Assembly: GCA_026724425.1 (NCBI GenBank)
Contig: JAIUCV010000090.1
Coordinates: 3,286,001-3,350,000 of the forward strand
Reading direction: 5' to 3'
Length of the DNA stretch: 64,000 nt
Origin: Erythrophleum ivorense
Lineage: Eukaryota > Streptophyta > Magnoliopsida > Fabales > Fabaceae
The notes under the pieces were generated by a model. The model worked only from the letters and a program-made list of their open reading frames with translations, ran no database searches and was not told the DNA's origin. This document shows, in pieces, positions 36,905 through 48,394 of the stretch. How positions within the stretch are numbered: the first letter of the stretch is position 1; every line of letters begins with the position of its first letter. A program made the position numbers and the translations under genes.

Positions 36905-38297
36905 TTGTGTGGAGCCATAGAGCTACGATTGGGACTCCTTACTACTAATGTTTCTCTCAGGATGGTAGCTTTGAAGTTCCTCTCAAGGAATGAGAATCAT
37001 GTCACACATGTTGCTCCTCATAGTCCCGTGGAGAACCTAATGCATGTTTGGCTAAGTATGGGTCCGTCTTGCTCATTACATACACTACAAGTATGTTTCT
37101 ACATTGTGTGGAGGCATAGAGCTACGATTGGGACTCCTTAGTACTTATGTTTCTCTCAGGATGGTAGCTTTGATGTTCCTCTCAAGGAATGAGAATCATG
37201 TCACACAAGTTGCTTCTCCTAGTCCCGTGGAGAACCTAATGCATGTTTGGCTAAGTATGGGTCCGTCTTGATCATTACATACACTACAAGTATGTTTCTA
37301 CATTGTGTGGAGGCATAGAGCTACGATTGGGACTCCTTACTGCTTATGTTTCTCTCAGGATGGTAGCTTTGATGTTCCTCTCAAGGAATGACAATCATGT
37401 CACACATTTTGCTCCTCCTAGTCCCGTGGAGAACCTAATGCATGTTTGGCTAAGTATGGGTCCGTCTTGATCATTACATAGACTACAAGTATGTTTCTAC
37501 ATTGTGTGGAGGCATAGAGCTACGATTGGGACTCCTTACTACTTATGTTTCTCTCAGGATGGTAGCTTTGATGTTCCTCTCAAGGAATGAGAATCATGTC
37601 ACACATGTTGCTCCTCCTAGTCCCGTGGAGAATCTAATGCATGTTTGGCTAAGTATGGGTCCGTCTTGATCATTACATACACTACAAGTATGTTTCTACA
37701 TTGTGTGGAGGCATAGAGCTACGATTGAGACTCCTTACTGCTTATGTTTCTCTCAGTATGGTAGCTTTGATGTTCCTCTCAAGGAATGAGAATCATGTCA
37801 CACATGTTGCTCCTCATAGTCCCGTGGAGAACCTAATGCATGTTTGGCTAAGTATGGGTCCGTCTTGATCATTACATACACTACAAGTATGTTTCTACAT
37901 TGTGTGGAGGCATAGAGCTACGATTGGGACTCCTTACTGCTTATGTTTCTCTCAGGATGGTAGCTTTGATGTTCCTCTCAAGGAATGACAATCATGTCAC
38001 ACATTTTGCTCCTCCTAGTCCCGTGGAGAACCTAATGCATGTTTGGCTAAGTATGGGTCCGTCTTGATCATTACATAGACTACAAGTATGTTTCTACATT
38101 GTGTGGAGGCATAGAGCTACGATTGGGACTCCTTACTACTTATGTTTCTCTCAGGATGGTAGCTTTGATGTTCCTCTCAAGGAATGAGAATCATGTCACA
38201 CATGTTGCTCCTCCTAGTCCCGTGGAGAATCTAATGCATGTTTGGCTAAGTATGGGTCCGTCTTGATCATTACATACACTACAAGTATGTTTCTACA
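36905..38297. repeat. Higher-order repeat derivative, 7-mer (1393 bp), second copy
   Basis: Starts with the gaagttcc head monomer, shows an acaagttgcttctcc junction monomer near 37205, then five tail monomers. The junction differs from that of 32729-34121, so this 7-mer may have arisen by a separate exchange. Confidence 0.75.
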
Positions 38298-41080
38298 TTG
38301 TGTGGAGGCATAGAGCTACGATTGGGACTCCTTACTACTAATGTTTCTCTCAGGATGGTAGCTTTGAAGTTCCTCTCAAGGAATGAGAATCATGTCACAC
38401 ATGTTGCTCCTCATAGTCCCGTGGAGAACCTAATGCATGTTTGGCTAAGTATGGGTCCGTCTTGCTCATTACATACACTACAAGTATGTTTCTACATTGT
38501 GTGGAGGCATAGAGCTACGATTGGGACTCCTTACTACTTATGTTTCTCTCAGGATGGTAGCTTTGATGTTCCTCTCAAGGAATGAGAATCATGTCACACA
38601 TGTTGCTCCTCCTAGTCCCGTGGAGAATCTAATGCATGTTTGGCTAAGTATGGGTCCGTCTTGATCATTACATACACTACAAGTATGTTTCTACATTGTG
38701 TGGAGGCATAGAGCTACGATTGGGACTCCTTACTGCTTATGTTTCTCTCAGGATGGTAGCTTTGATGTTCCTCTCAAGGAATGAGAATCATGTCACACAT
38801 TTTGCTCCTGCTAGTCCCGTGGAGAACCTAATGCATGTTTGGCTAAGTATGGGTCCGTCTTGATCATTACATAGACTACAAGTATGTTTCTACATTGTGT
38901 GGAGGCATAGAGCTACGATTGGGACTCCTTACTACTTATGTTTCTCTCAGGATGGTAGCTTTGATGTTCCTCTCAAGGAATGAGAATCATGTCACACAAG
39001 TTGCTTCTCCTAGTCCCGTGGAGAATCTAATGCATGTTTGGCTAAGTATGGGTCCGTCTTGATCATTACATACACTACAAGTATGTTTCTATAATTGTGT
39101 GGAGGCATAGAGCTAGGATTGGGACTCCTTACTACTAATGTTTCTCTCAGGATGGTAGCTTTGATGTTCCTCTCAAGGAATGAGAATCATGTCACACATG
39201 TTGCTCCTCATAGTCCCGTGGAGAACCTAATGCATGTTTGGCTAAGTATGGGTCCGTCTTGCTCATTACATACACTACAAGTATGTTTCTACATTGTGTG
39301 GAGGCATAGAGCTACGATTGGGACACCTTACTACTTATGTTTCTCTCAGGATGGTCGCTTTGATGTTCCTCAAGGAATGAGAATCATGTCACACATGTTG
39401 CTCCTCATAGTCTCGTGGAGAACCTAATGCATGTTTGGCTAAGTATGGGTCCGTCTTGATCATTACATACACTACAAGTATGTTTCTACATTGTGTGGAG
39501 GCATAGAGCTACGATTGGGACTCCTTACTACTTATGTTTCTCTCAGGATGGTAGCTTTGATGTTCCTCTCAAGGAATGAGAATCATATCACACATGTTGC
39601 TCCTCCTAGTCCCGTGGAGAATCTAATGCATGTTTGGCTAAGTATGGGTCCGTCTTGATCATTACATACACTACAAGTATGTTTCTACATTGTGTGGAGG
39701 CATAGAGCTACGATTGGGACTCCTTACTGCTTATGTTTCTCTTAGGATGGTAGCTTTGATGTTCCTCTCAAGGAATGAGAATCATGTCACACATGTTGCT
39801 CCTCATAGTCCCGTGGAGAACCTAATGCATCTTTTGCTAAGTATGGGTCCGTCTTGATTATTACATACACTACAAGTATGTTTTTACATTGTGTGGAGGC
39901 ATAGAGCTACGATTGGGACTCTTTACTGCTTATGTTTCTCTCAGTATGGTAGCTTTGATGTTCCTCTCAAGGAATGAGAATCATGTCACACATGTTGCTC
40001 CTCATAGTCCCGTGGAGAACCTAATGCATGTTTGGCTAAGTATGGGTTCGTCTTGATCATTACATACACTACAAGTATGTTTCTACATTGTGTGGAGGCA
40101 TAAAGCTACGATTGGGACTCCTTACTACTTATGTTTCTCTCAGGATGGTAGCTTTGATGTTCCTCTCAAGGAATAAGAATCATGTCACACATGTTGCTCC
40201 TCATAGTCCCGTGGAGAACCTAATGCTGTTTGGCTAAGTATGGGTCTGTCTTGATCATTACATACACTACAAGTATGTTTCTACATTGTGTGGAGGCATA
40301 GAGCTACGATTGGGACTCCTTACTACTTATGTTTCTCTCAGGATGGTAGCTTTGATGTTCCTCTCAAGGAATGAGAATCATGTCACACATTTTGCTCCTG
40401 CTAGTCCCGTGGAGAACCTAATGCATGTTTGGCTAAGTATGGGTCCGTCTTGATCATTACATAGACTACAAGTATGTTTCTACATTGTGTGGAGGCATAG
40501 AGCTACGATTGGGACTCCTTACTACTTATGTTTCTCTCAGGATGGTAGCTTTGATGTTCCTCTCAAGGAATGAGAATCATGTCACACAAGTTGCTCCTCC
40601 TAGTCCCGTGGAGAATCTAATGCATGTTTGGCTAAGTATGGGTCCGTCTTGATCATTACATACACTACAAGTATGTTTCTATAATTGTGTGGAGGCATAG
40701 AGCTACGATTGGGACTCCTTACTACTAATGTTTCTCTCAGGATGGTAGCTTTGATGTTCCTCAAGGAATGAGAATCATGTCACACATGTTGCTCCTCATA
40801 GTCCCGTGGAGAACCTAATGCATGTTTGGCTAAGTATGGGTCCGTCTTGATCATTACATACACTACAAGTATGTTTCTACATTGTGTGGAGGCATAGAGC
40901 TACGATTGGGACTCCTTACTGCTTATGTTTCTCTCAGGATGGTAGCTTTGATGTTCCTCTCAAGGAATGAGAATCATGTCACACATATTGCTCCTCCTAG
41001 TCCCGTGGAGAATCTAATGCATGTTTGGCTAAGTATGGGTCCGTCTTGATCATTACATACACTACAAGTATGTTTCTACA
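38298..41080. repeat. Higher-order repeat derivative, 14-mer (2783 bp), second copy
   Basis: Same 14-monomer order as 34122-36904. It contains an uninterrupted paralogue (about 40220-40420) of the sequence into which the Athila-like element inserted in the next unit. Confidence 0.78.
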
Positions 41081-43060
41081 TTGTGTGGAGGCATAGAGCT
41101 ACGATTGGGACTCCTTACTACTAATGTTTCTCTCAGGATGGTAGCTTTGAAGTTCCTCTCAAGGAATGAGAATCATGTCACACATGTTGCTCCTCATAGT
41201 CCCGTGGAGAACCTAATGCATGTTTGGCTAAGTATGGGTCCGTCTTGCTCATTACATACACTACAAGTATGTTTCTACATTGTGTGGAGGCATAGAGCTA
41301 CGATTGGGACTCCTTACTACTTATGTTTCTCTCAGGATGGTAGCTTTGATGTTCCTCTCAAGGAATGAGAATCATGTCACACATGTTGCTCCTCCTAGTC
41401 CCGTGGAGAATCTAATGCATGTTTGGCTAAGTATGGGTCCGTCTTGATCATTACATACACTACAAGTATGTTTCTACATTGTGTGGAGGCATAGAGCTAC
41501 GATTGGGACTCCTTACTGCTTATGTTTCTCTCAGGATGGTAGCTTTGATGTTCCTCTCAAGGAATGAGAATCATGTCACACATTTTGCTCCTGCTAGTCC
41601 CGTGGAGAACCTAATGCATGTTTGGCTAAGTATGGGTCCGTCTTGATCATTACATAGACTACAAGTATGTTTCTACATTGTGTGGAGGCATAGAGCTACG
41701 ATTGGGACTCCTTACTACTTATGTTTCTCTCAGGATGGTAGCTTTGATGTTCCTCTCAAGGAATGAGAATCATGTCACACAAGTTGCTTCTCCTAGTCCC
41801 GTGGAGAATCTAATGCATGTTTGGCTAAGTATGGGTCCGTCTTGATCATTACATACACTACAAGTATGTTTCTATAATTGTGTGGAGGCATAGAGCTAGG
41901 ATTGGGACTCCTTACTACTAATGTTTCTCTCAGGATGGTAGCTTTGATGTTCCTCTCAAGGAATGAGAATCATGTCACACATGTTGCTCCTCATAGTCCC
42001 GTGGAGAACCTAATGCATGTTTGGCTAAGTATGGGTCCGTCTTGCTCATTACATACACTACAAGTATGTTTCTACATTGTGTGGAGGCATAGAGCTACGA
42101 TTGGGACTCCTTACTACTTATGTTTCTCTCAGGATGGTCGCTTTGATGTTCCTCAAGGAATGAGAATCATGTCACACATGTTGCTCCTCATAGTCTCGTG
42201 GAGAACCTAATGCATGTTTGGCTAAGTATGGGTCCGTCCTGATCATTACATACACTACAAGTATGTTTCTACATTGTGTGGAGGCATAGAGCTACGATTG
42301 GGACTCCTTACTACTTATGTTTCTCTCAGGATGGTAGCTTTGATGTTCCTCTCAAGGAATGAGAATCATATCACACATGTTGCTCCTCCTAGTCCCGTGG
42401 AGAATCTAATGCATGTTTGGCTAAGTATGGGTCCGTCTTGATCATTACATACACTACAAGTATGTTTCTACATTGTGTGGAGGCATAGAGCTACGATTGG
42501 GACTCCTTACTGCTTATGTTTCTCTTAGGATGGTAGCTTTGATGTTCCTCTCAAGGAATGAGAATCATGTCACACATGTTGCTCCTCATAGTCCCGTGGA
42601 GAACCTAATGCATGTTTTGCTAAGTATGGGTCCGTCTTGATTATTACATACACTACAAGTATGTTTTTACATTGTGTGGAGGCATAGAGCTACGATTGGG
42701 ACTCTGTACTGCTTATGTTTCTCTCAGTATGGTAGCTTTGATGTTCCTCTCAAGGAATGAGAATCATGTCACACATGTTGCTCCTCATAGTCCCGTGGAG
42801 AACCTAATGCATGTTTGGCTAAGTATGGGTCCGTCTTGATCATTACATACACTACAAGTATGTTTCTACATTGTGTGGAGGCATAAAGCTACGATTGGGA
42901 CTCCTTACTACTTATGTTTCTCTCAGGATGGTAGCTTTGATGTTCCTCTCAAGGAATAAGAATCATGTCACACATGTTGCTCCTCATAGTCCCGTGGAGA
43001 ACCTAATGCTGTTTGGCTAAGTATGGGTCTGTCTTGATCATTACATACACTACAAGTATG

Positions 43061-44497
43061 TGATAGTAGGATTTTCACTAAACAATTACCCTAACTACAC
43101 TATCATATCGTTGCAGTGTAAGAAGGAGTCAATCCAAATCGGGTGTGAAGCTATGCAATCAGGATGCGATCAAGTCTAAATAAGTCAAGCCAATTTAAAT
43201 ATGAGAATGTAATCTATCAACTTATGAAATGAACAGAGGTAAATGCAAGCTGATAATTATGAACTGAAATCTAGATTGAACAGAATGCAACTAGATAAAA
43301 GATAAAAGATAAAAAGCTTAAGTAAAAAAAAACACAAGATGAGAAACAATTAAGACAAAGGATCCTGAGGATTGGGTGTCATTGATTAATGAATCTCCAT
43401 GACTAACACTAGGGTGTTCAACAAAACTCAAGCAGAGCTAGTCCCTCAGCTGCAAACTCGACAACTAGCAAATCCACTCTCGTGGCAGGAGCTATCGAGT
43501 TAGTATGCTTCCAGACCCACTCTCATGGCGAAATGCACACTAACAAGCATTAAGAGACAGTTTGCAAATGCTAAAATGCAATCAAGGCAACTAGTATCCT
43601 AGGTATGATATGCAAATTTCTTGTAAAAGCTGGTTCAGGCATTTCATCAAACACCTTCTGGGTGCTGAAATGCCTAATTTCAAATTCCAATTAATCATAG
43701 AGGAAAAAGCATTAAGTTCACTAATCAAGAAGGGAAATCAGAAATTCAAAGCTTAAACACCCTGGGTAATCATGGATTTTCACTAATCTGACCCAAACCT
43801 CAAGAACCCTAAATAGACTACTCAGAAATCGCCATACAGAAATCAAACCCAGAAATTGATAAAACTTGCATCATTAGAAAGAGGATTGAAAACTAAACAA
43901 CTTTATTGAAGGAAATAGTTGCAAAATCTCAAAGACAAAGAAGCAATCTGAAAATACAAAATAAGAACCCTAGAGGCGATTTTCAACTTAGTTAGAGTAA
44001 AAAGAAGATGTCTGACACAAATGACATCATTTGGCCTTTTATACTAGGTTTTAGAAAAAAGGTAAAAATAACACGTGCTGCAGACTCGAGGTGCCAACTT
44101 CATGTGATCTGGTCGAGTCTGCGTAAAGGTGCCACCTTTGGCACCAACTCGACCACCGACTCGATGTACTCGTCGAGTCCGTGTAAAGGCGCCACCTTTG
44201 GCACCAACTCGAGGTGGTTGATCGAGTCCGTAGGTCGAGTTTGCTTCTACTTCTTTCTTGGCCATCACTCCATCTCCTTCCTTGAGCTTCACTTCATCCC
44301 ATTCCTTGGCCAACACTCCATCTGCTCCAAAAGTACCTGAAATGGCAAATAATGCAAGGATTGATGCAAATGCTTATGCAAACTATCATCTAAGAGAAGT
44401 GGATGCATATGGATGTAAATGGTAGTGGAATGATGTGATAAATGCACGAAAGTGATGGATAAATGATGCTAAAACAGGTTGAAATATATGTACATCA
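43061..44497 (-). repeat. 3' LTR of the Athila-like element
   Basis: 1437 bp, TG...CA, no difference found from 49596-51032. It contains a 60-bp period repeat with nested hairpins at 44112-44231. Open frames of 110 and 90 codons inside it are duplicated in the other LTR, have no recognisable domain, and are not called as genes. Confidence 0.95.
44112..44231. repeat. 60-bp direct repeat with hairpins in the Athila-like LTR
   Basis: Two copies starting at 44112 and 44172; about 38 bp of each is well conserved. Each holds aaaggtgccaccttt (or the aaaggc variant) overlapping ggtgccacctttggcacc, giving alternative stem-loops, and is bordered by tcgagtc and actcga words. The same block occurs at 50647-50766 in the 5' LTR. 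It lies upstream of the TATA-like motif on the plus map, so on the minus strand it would precede the promoter. Confidence 0.7.
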
Positions 44498-44512
44498 ACA
44501 CCCCCAAACTTA
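44498..44512 (-). other. Polypurine tract of the Athila-like element
   Basis: Minus strand reads agtttgggggtgt directly before the 3' LTR, the typical tract of Athila and Tat elements. Similar tracts are found internally at 45332-45345 and 45996-46011. Confidence 0.88.
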
Positions 44513-46467
44513 TCTTTTGCTTGCCCTCAAGCAAACAAATAAGAATAAAGAAAGGGATGAGGTTTGAAAACGAGCTGATACAGCCAAAAACAACAAGCAA
44601 AAACGATTTGATATATGTCCAAGTTCACGGTTCTAAAATGCAGCAAGGTGAGAGTTATTTCTTTGAAAATCTGTATCATGCTTAACAAGATCAATCCAAC
44701 TTCACAGTCACTCAAACAATGCATTCTTATCAGCAAAATCCCTTTAACATTTATTAAGGTGAACAATGAATCATAAACATGCAAATTAGCAACTCATTTG
44801 GTTCAAGGTAAAGGCCAAGAGAAGAAGAAGGTTTCTTAAAGTCATAAAACGGTTTAAAGAGCAGGGATCTCTCAAGAAAATGACTATGCTTTGGCAGAAG
44901 GCTAAGAGTTATAACCCAGGAGGATGCAAGAGCAGAACCTCTAACTACCTAGCTCTGACTCGATAGCGTCAGTACCCGAACCCCAGAAAAACCAAGAACG
45001 ACTCCTAACTACCAAATAGGCTTTGCGCCTTTAGACTCAGAGGAGCACTTGCTCTTTTCTTCTTTTTCTTTTGTGAACTAGCCAAGGGAGAGGTGATCTT
45101 ATGGTAACATCTAGCGGTTTGGGAAACCTAACACTTAGGGAACTCCTTTCTTTCTTTTAAACAGCTGAGGCAATTGCCTTCTTTTATTTTATACCTAGAA
45201 CCCTTTTCTCTTTTTAAAACCGTTCCCAAACCTTTACTAGACCCTTTTGAAACACAAACAACTCCCTGGCCTTAATCAAAACACTTTTCTTTTCCCACTT
45301 TTTGAAAATGAAACCATAGCGCTCAAAACATCACCCCCAAACTTAGCCTGAAAACAAACCCAAAATCGAACTAGATACCTAGACATCCTACTCTTGCCGG
45401 TTTAAACTCAACACGTTCTGCTAAGCATAATCGAAATAAGGCCTCACAAGCACACACAAGAGTAATGGGGGTTTGAATGAAAAGGCTAAAGTGTTCAGGG
45501 TGCGGGAAAGAAAACTACCTGGACAAACAAAGAGGATAAACAAATGGGAAAAGATTGTCCAGATATGTATGCTATCCATGAGTTGCTTTCAATGCATGCA
45601 ATGATATTTATAAGTCAAGATTAAGGTTCAGATAAATAGGGATAAGCCTCAATTCGCAGCAGTGATTAAGTGAGATGTGCATGTCATGATGTGATCAAGT
45701 TAAACACGGTTTCGTTTTAAATGCTTCATTCTCACCCTAATGCATCAGAGAATCAGAAACCAAGGCACAAATCATATCGCATGAGACTGTTATTTTACAA
45801 GGCTGTATCAACAATGCAGCATGATTGTGAATCTATGTGATGCAATGGAAACTTAATCTAACAAATATGAATGCAACTACATGAATATTTTTGGATTTTT
45901 CGAAAAATTTTCAAATTTTTATGTGTTTTTCTATGCCTTACATGGTGCAAAAATTTGAGATAAGAAAACAGAACACAAGGTTAAATACATCTCAACCCCT
46001 CCCCCAAACTTGAATTACACAGTCCCTTGTGTAACAAAAGAAAGGAGAAGGTTTCAAGAATCAAAAACCAATAAAAAACAGAAATGACATGGTATATACA
46101 ATGGTGATGGAGTTGTTACCTCAAGGATGGGAGAAGAAGGTAATGTGAAAGCTAGAGTGGTTCTAGGCTTACTGGATGGGAGTGATAGAGTCTGCGATCA
46201 AGCTAGTGCATTATGGCGAGTGCAGGCTCTGGCAGCTGATCGAGCATGTGATCGAGTCAATGTTTTGCCCTTTTTCCACAGTTTGTTGTCTTGGCCCTTT
46301 TAGCTCAAACTCCTTTCTTGAGACCTGCCAATAAATAAAAAAAAACACTACAAAAAACACATTAAATAAACCAAAAACTTAAAGCAATATGTACAAGGAT
46401 AAGCATGGGACTTCCTCCCAAGTGAGCGTTGTTTTAAGTCTCTTAGCTTGACTTTCCCTTGAACTTG
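44513..46467 (-). other. Non-coding 3' region of the Athila-like element
   Basis: About 1.95 kb between the last open frame and the polypurine tract, with no supported ORF. It contains two extra purine tracts of the tttgggggtg and tttgggggagggg type, an AT-rich patch near 45890-45925, and a short hairpin next to the last stop codon. RT, RNase H and integrase are missing from the position between the protease frame and this region. Confidence 0.8.
46406..46420 (-). other. Hairpin just downstream of the last Athila-like ORF
   Basis: tggga-cttcc-tccca forms a perfect 5-bp stem with a 5-nt loop, about 50 bp after the stop codon. A similar cttgggaggaa motif follows the last ORF in Athila and Tat elements as I remember them; this is unverified. 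Confidence 0.55.
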
Positions 46468-46985
46468 CTAGGGAGGGTTGAAATCTGGCCTGCCTTCAAG
46501 AGTGATGGTCAGAACCTGAGAGAGAAGCTCTTGAAGCTTGATTGGATCTTTCTGGAGTTCAGGACTGATGACGGCTTTAGCGCTTGAGAAAGGTTTAGAT
46601 CTTCCTTTGTACTTGACCTTGTACTCAATCTTTACACCCTTGAGTTCCAGTGGCAAAAGAGTCACTGCGGGCTGAGATGGGTTTGAGGAGGGAGGCTGAG
46701 GTTCATTTCTCTTATTTTTCTTCTTGAGAGTAGCCTTTGAAACCATACTCACCCCCTCCTTTTGAGCACTTCCCAATTGCTCACTGAACAATGCCTGAAG
46801 GCTCTCTCCATCAAAAACGCATGTCTGACGCTCATCAAGCTTCGTAGACACACTATGCAGCACCTTCACAGCGTCAACAAGTCCAGATTCAATCACTTTG
46901 GATCCTAACTCTGCAGTTGTTATAGTTCCACAATACTCAGTAGTGTAACCCTTGAGTGGGTAGGAGACCTTGTTGTTGACATTGT
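46468..46985 (-). pseudogene. Athila-like post-protease segment with unassigned basic tail
   Basis: Third reading phase of the gag-pro gene. From about 46985 it continues the region after protease (VNNKVSYPLK, then EYCGTITTAELGSKVIESG), followed by an ATG-free link into a 142-codon stretch. The second half, with a KKKNKR basic cluster, a Pro/Ser-rich linker and a charged segment ending in EGRPDFNPP, matches nothing I recognise; it is not RT. The stop lies next to non-coding sequence, so the pol enzymes appear to have been removed between this tail and the 3' region. The tail could be remnant pol linker or captured sequence. Confidence 0.7.
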
Positions 46986-48394
46986 GAAGGATCTACCATT
47001 TTGTTGGGGAAATCAATTGAGGCTCCAGCTGTAGTAAGGAATGGAGTTCCAAGGATCAATGGGACCTCTTTCTTATCAACCATATCCAGAACAGTGAGGT
47101 CTGTTGGTATGGTGCATTCTCCAACCTTCAGAGGATAATCCATGATAATACCAAGTGGAGACTTAGAAGAAGCATCCCCAAACATGATAGAAGATCTAGG
47201 CCGCTGCATCATACTCTGTAAACCCAGCTTATTAACCAAACCCAGCGAAATCAAATTTACACTTGCTCCAGAATCCACAAGTGCATCATCTAGCTGCAAA
47301 TCACCAAGAGAGCAGGGCAGAGTAAACTTTCCTTGATCTTTGAGCTTAGGAAGTGAGGTTGGTGTGACTTGGGGTTCACTAGAGAGTTCCAGAAGCTCAG
47401 TGACTTTCTCCTTGTTTGCAAGAACATCCATAATCAGCTTCATTTGGAGATGAGCTTCTTTCATGTTTCCCAAATTTGGTAACTCCACACCAATCTCACT
47501 CATATCAGCTCTAAACTTGGAGATTACCTTCTTTTGAGCCTTGGTGAGGATTCTGCCTGGAAATGGAAGCGGGGGCTTATAAGGAGGCGGAACAACTTGT
47601 TCAGGACCTGAAGTTGGCTTGACTCTATCAACATGTCGAGCTTGCAAGTAGCTTCTACCATTTTCGCCCTGTTGTGCTCTGACTCGAGTTGGTGATAGAG
47701 TCTGCTGATCGAGTTTACCCTTAAACCCAGATTTCAGCTCATTCTGACCTTTAATCTGAACCTCATCTTCAGTGCAATCCTCCCCTTCCTTAATCTTAAT
47801 GTCCTCATTAAAGTTTGTACCATGGAGAAGCCTAGAGATCTCTTGGATGGCTCTTTCATTCTCAGCTGCCTGATCGATGTCATCGTTTGAGTAGATGACA
47901 TGGCAGTGGTCCTTGGGGTTTTGAATGGCCTTCCCAGGGAGTTGACCAGGGTGTTCTGTAGAAGAGGAGGCACGTTTGTTCTCAATGGTCGTAATCCTGG
48001 AGTTTAGGGAATCAAGCTTGCTGTTCATCTCCGCAAGCTTCTTACTTGTCTCAATAACTCCATTAGCTTGACCTTGCAACAGCTGCTGTAACATGGCCCT
48101 CATGTCGGGTTCCTGAGGCTGTGGCGCCTGTACCTGCGGAGGAGCAAACCCTGGTGGTGCTCCCTGATGCTGTCTTGGTGGATACCCGCCCTGTTGGCTC
48201 ACAAACTGCCCTCGCGGAACGAACACTTGCTGCTGCTGTGGTTGGCTCTGCGGTTGCGTAGACTGACTCTGCGGTGTTTGTGTTGGTAACCTGATCTTGA
48301 GGATTTGCGACATTCGTACTTCGGTAGGACAGATTCGGGTTGGCTTTGTACGTGTAATAGCCTTTGTTGTAACCACCCTGGTTGTTCTGCACAT
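46937..48394 (-). pseudogene. Athila-like gag C-terminus and aspartic protease
   Basis: Second reading phase of gag-pro, in use from about 48295. It starts with a Gln/Pro-rich segment and a PDMRAMLQQLLQGQ helix typical of Athila gag, then a predicted coiled coil (about 120-165 of this frame), and a pepsin-like retroviral protease with LVDSGASVNLI (Asp at 374) and the later VPLILGTPFL motif. Both protease landmarks are intact. The frame runs out after the FPNK motif, where one extra base around 46988 shifts the continuing sequence into the next phase. The ORF's first codons up to 48295 are out-of-phase read-through and not real protein. Confidence 0.88.

Larger units (their letters stand above)
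16999..43060. repeat. 199-bp satellite array, segment 3, with higher-order repeats
   Basis: 26.1 kb, about 131 monomers, with no other inserted sequence that I can see. Monomer classes recur in a fixed order, giving higher-order repeats marked by a gaagttcc variant at about 19474, 21662, 25242, 29020, 32798, 34191, 36974, 38367 and 41150. The intervals are 2188, 3580, 3778, 3778, 1393, 2783, 1393 and 2783 bp, all close to whole numbers of monomers (11, 18, 19, 19, 7, 14, 7, 14). It ends at the Athila-like target duplication gtatg (43056-43060). Confidence 0.97.

Noticed and set aside
19405..42210. Repeated open frames of 95 and 110 codons starting with MCGGIE in the satellite
   Set aside because: They start at ttg codons, recur only because the satellite monomers recur, and run between monomers with a 199-bp period that is not a multiple of three. 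No protein family is recognised, and class-specific indels shift them.
44008..44340. 110- and 90-codon ORFs on opposite strands in the Athila-like LTRs
   Set aside because: Both lie within LTR sequence over the hairpin repeat and TATA-like region, are identically present in the other LTR at +6535, and show no domain.
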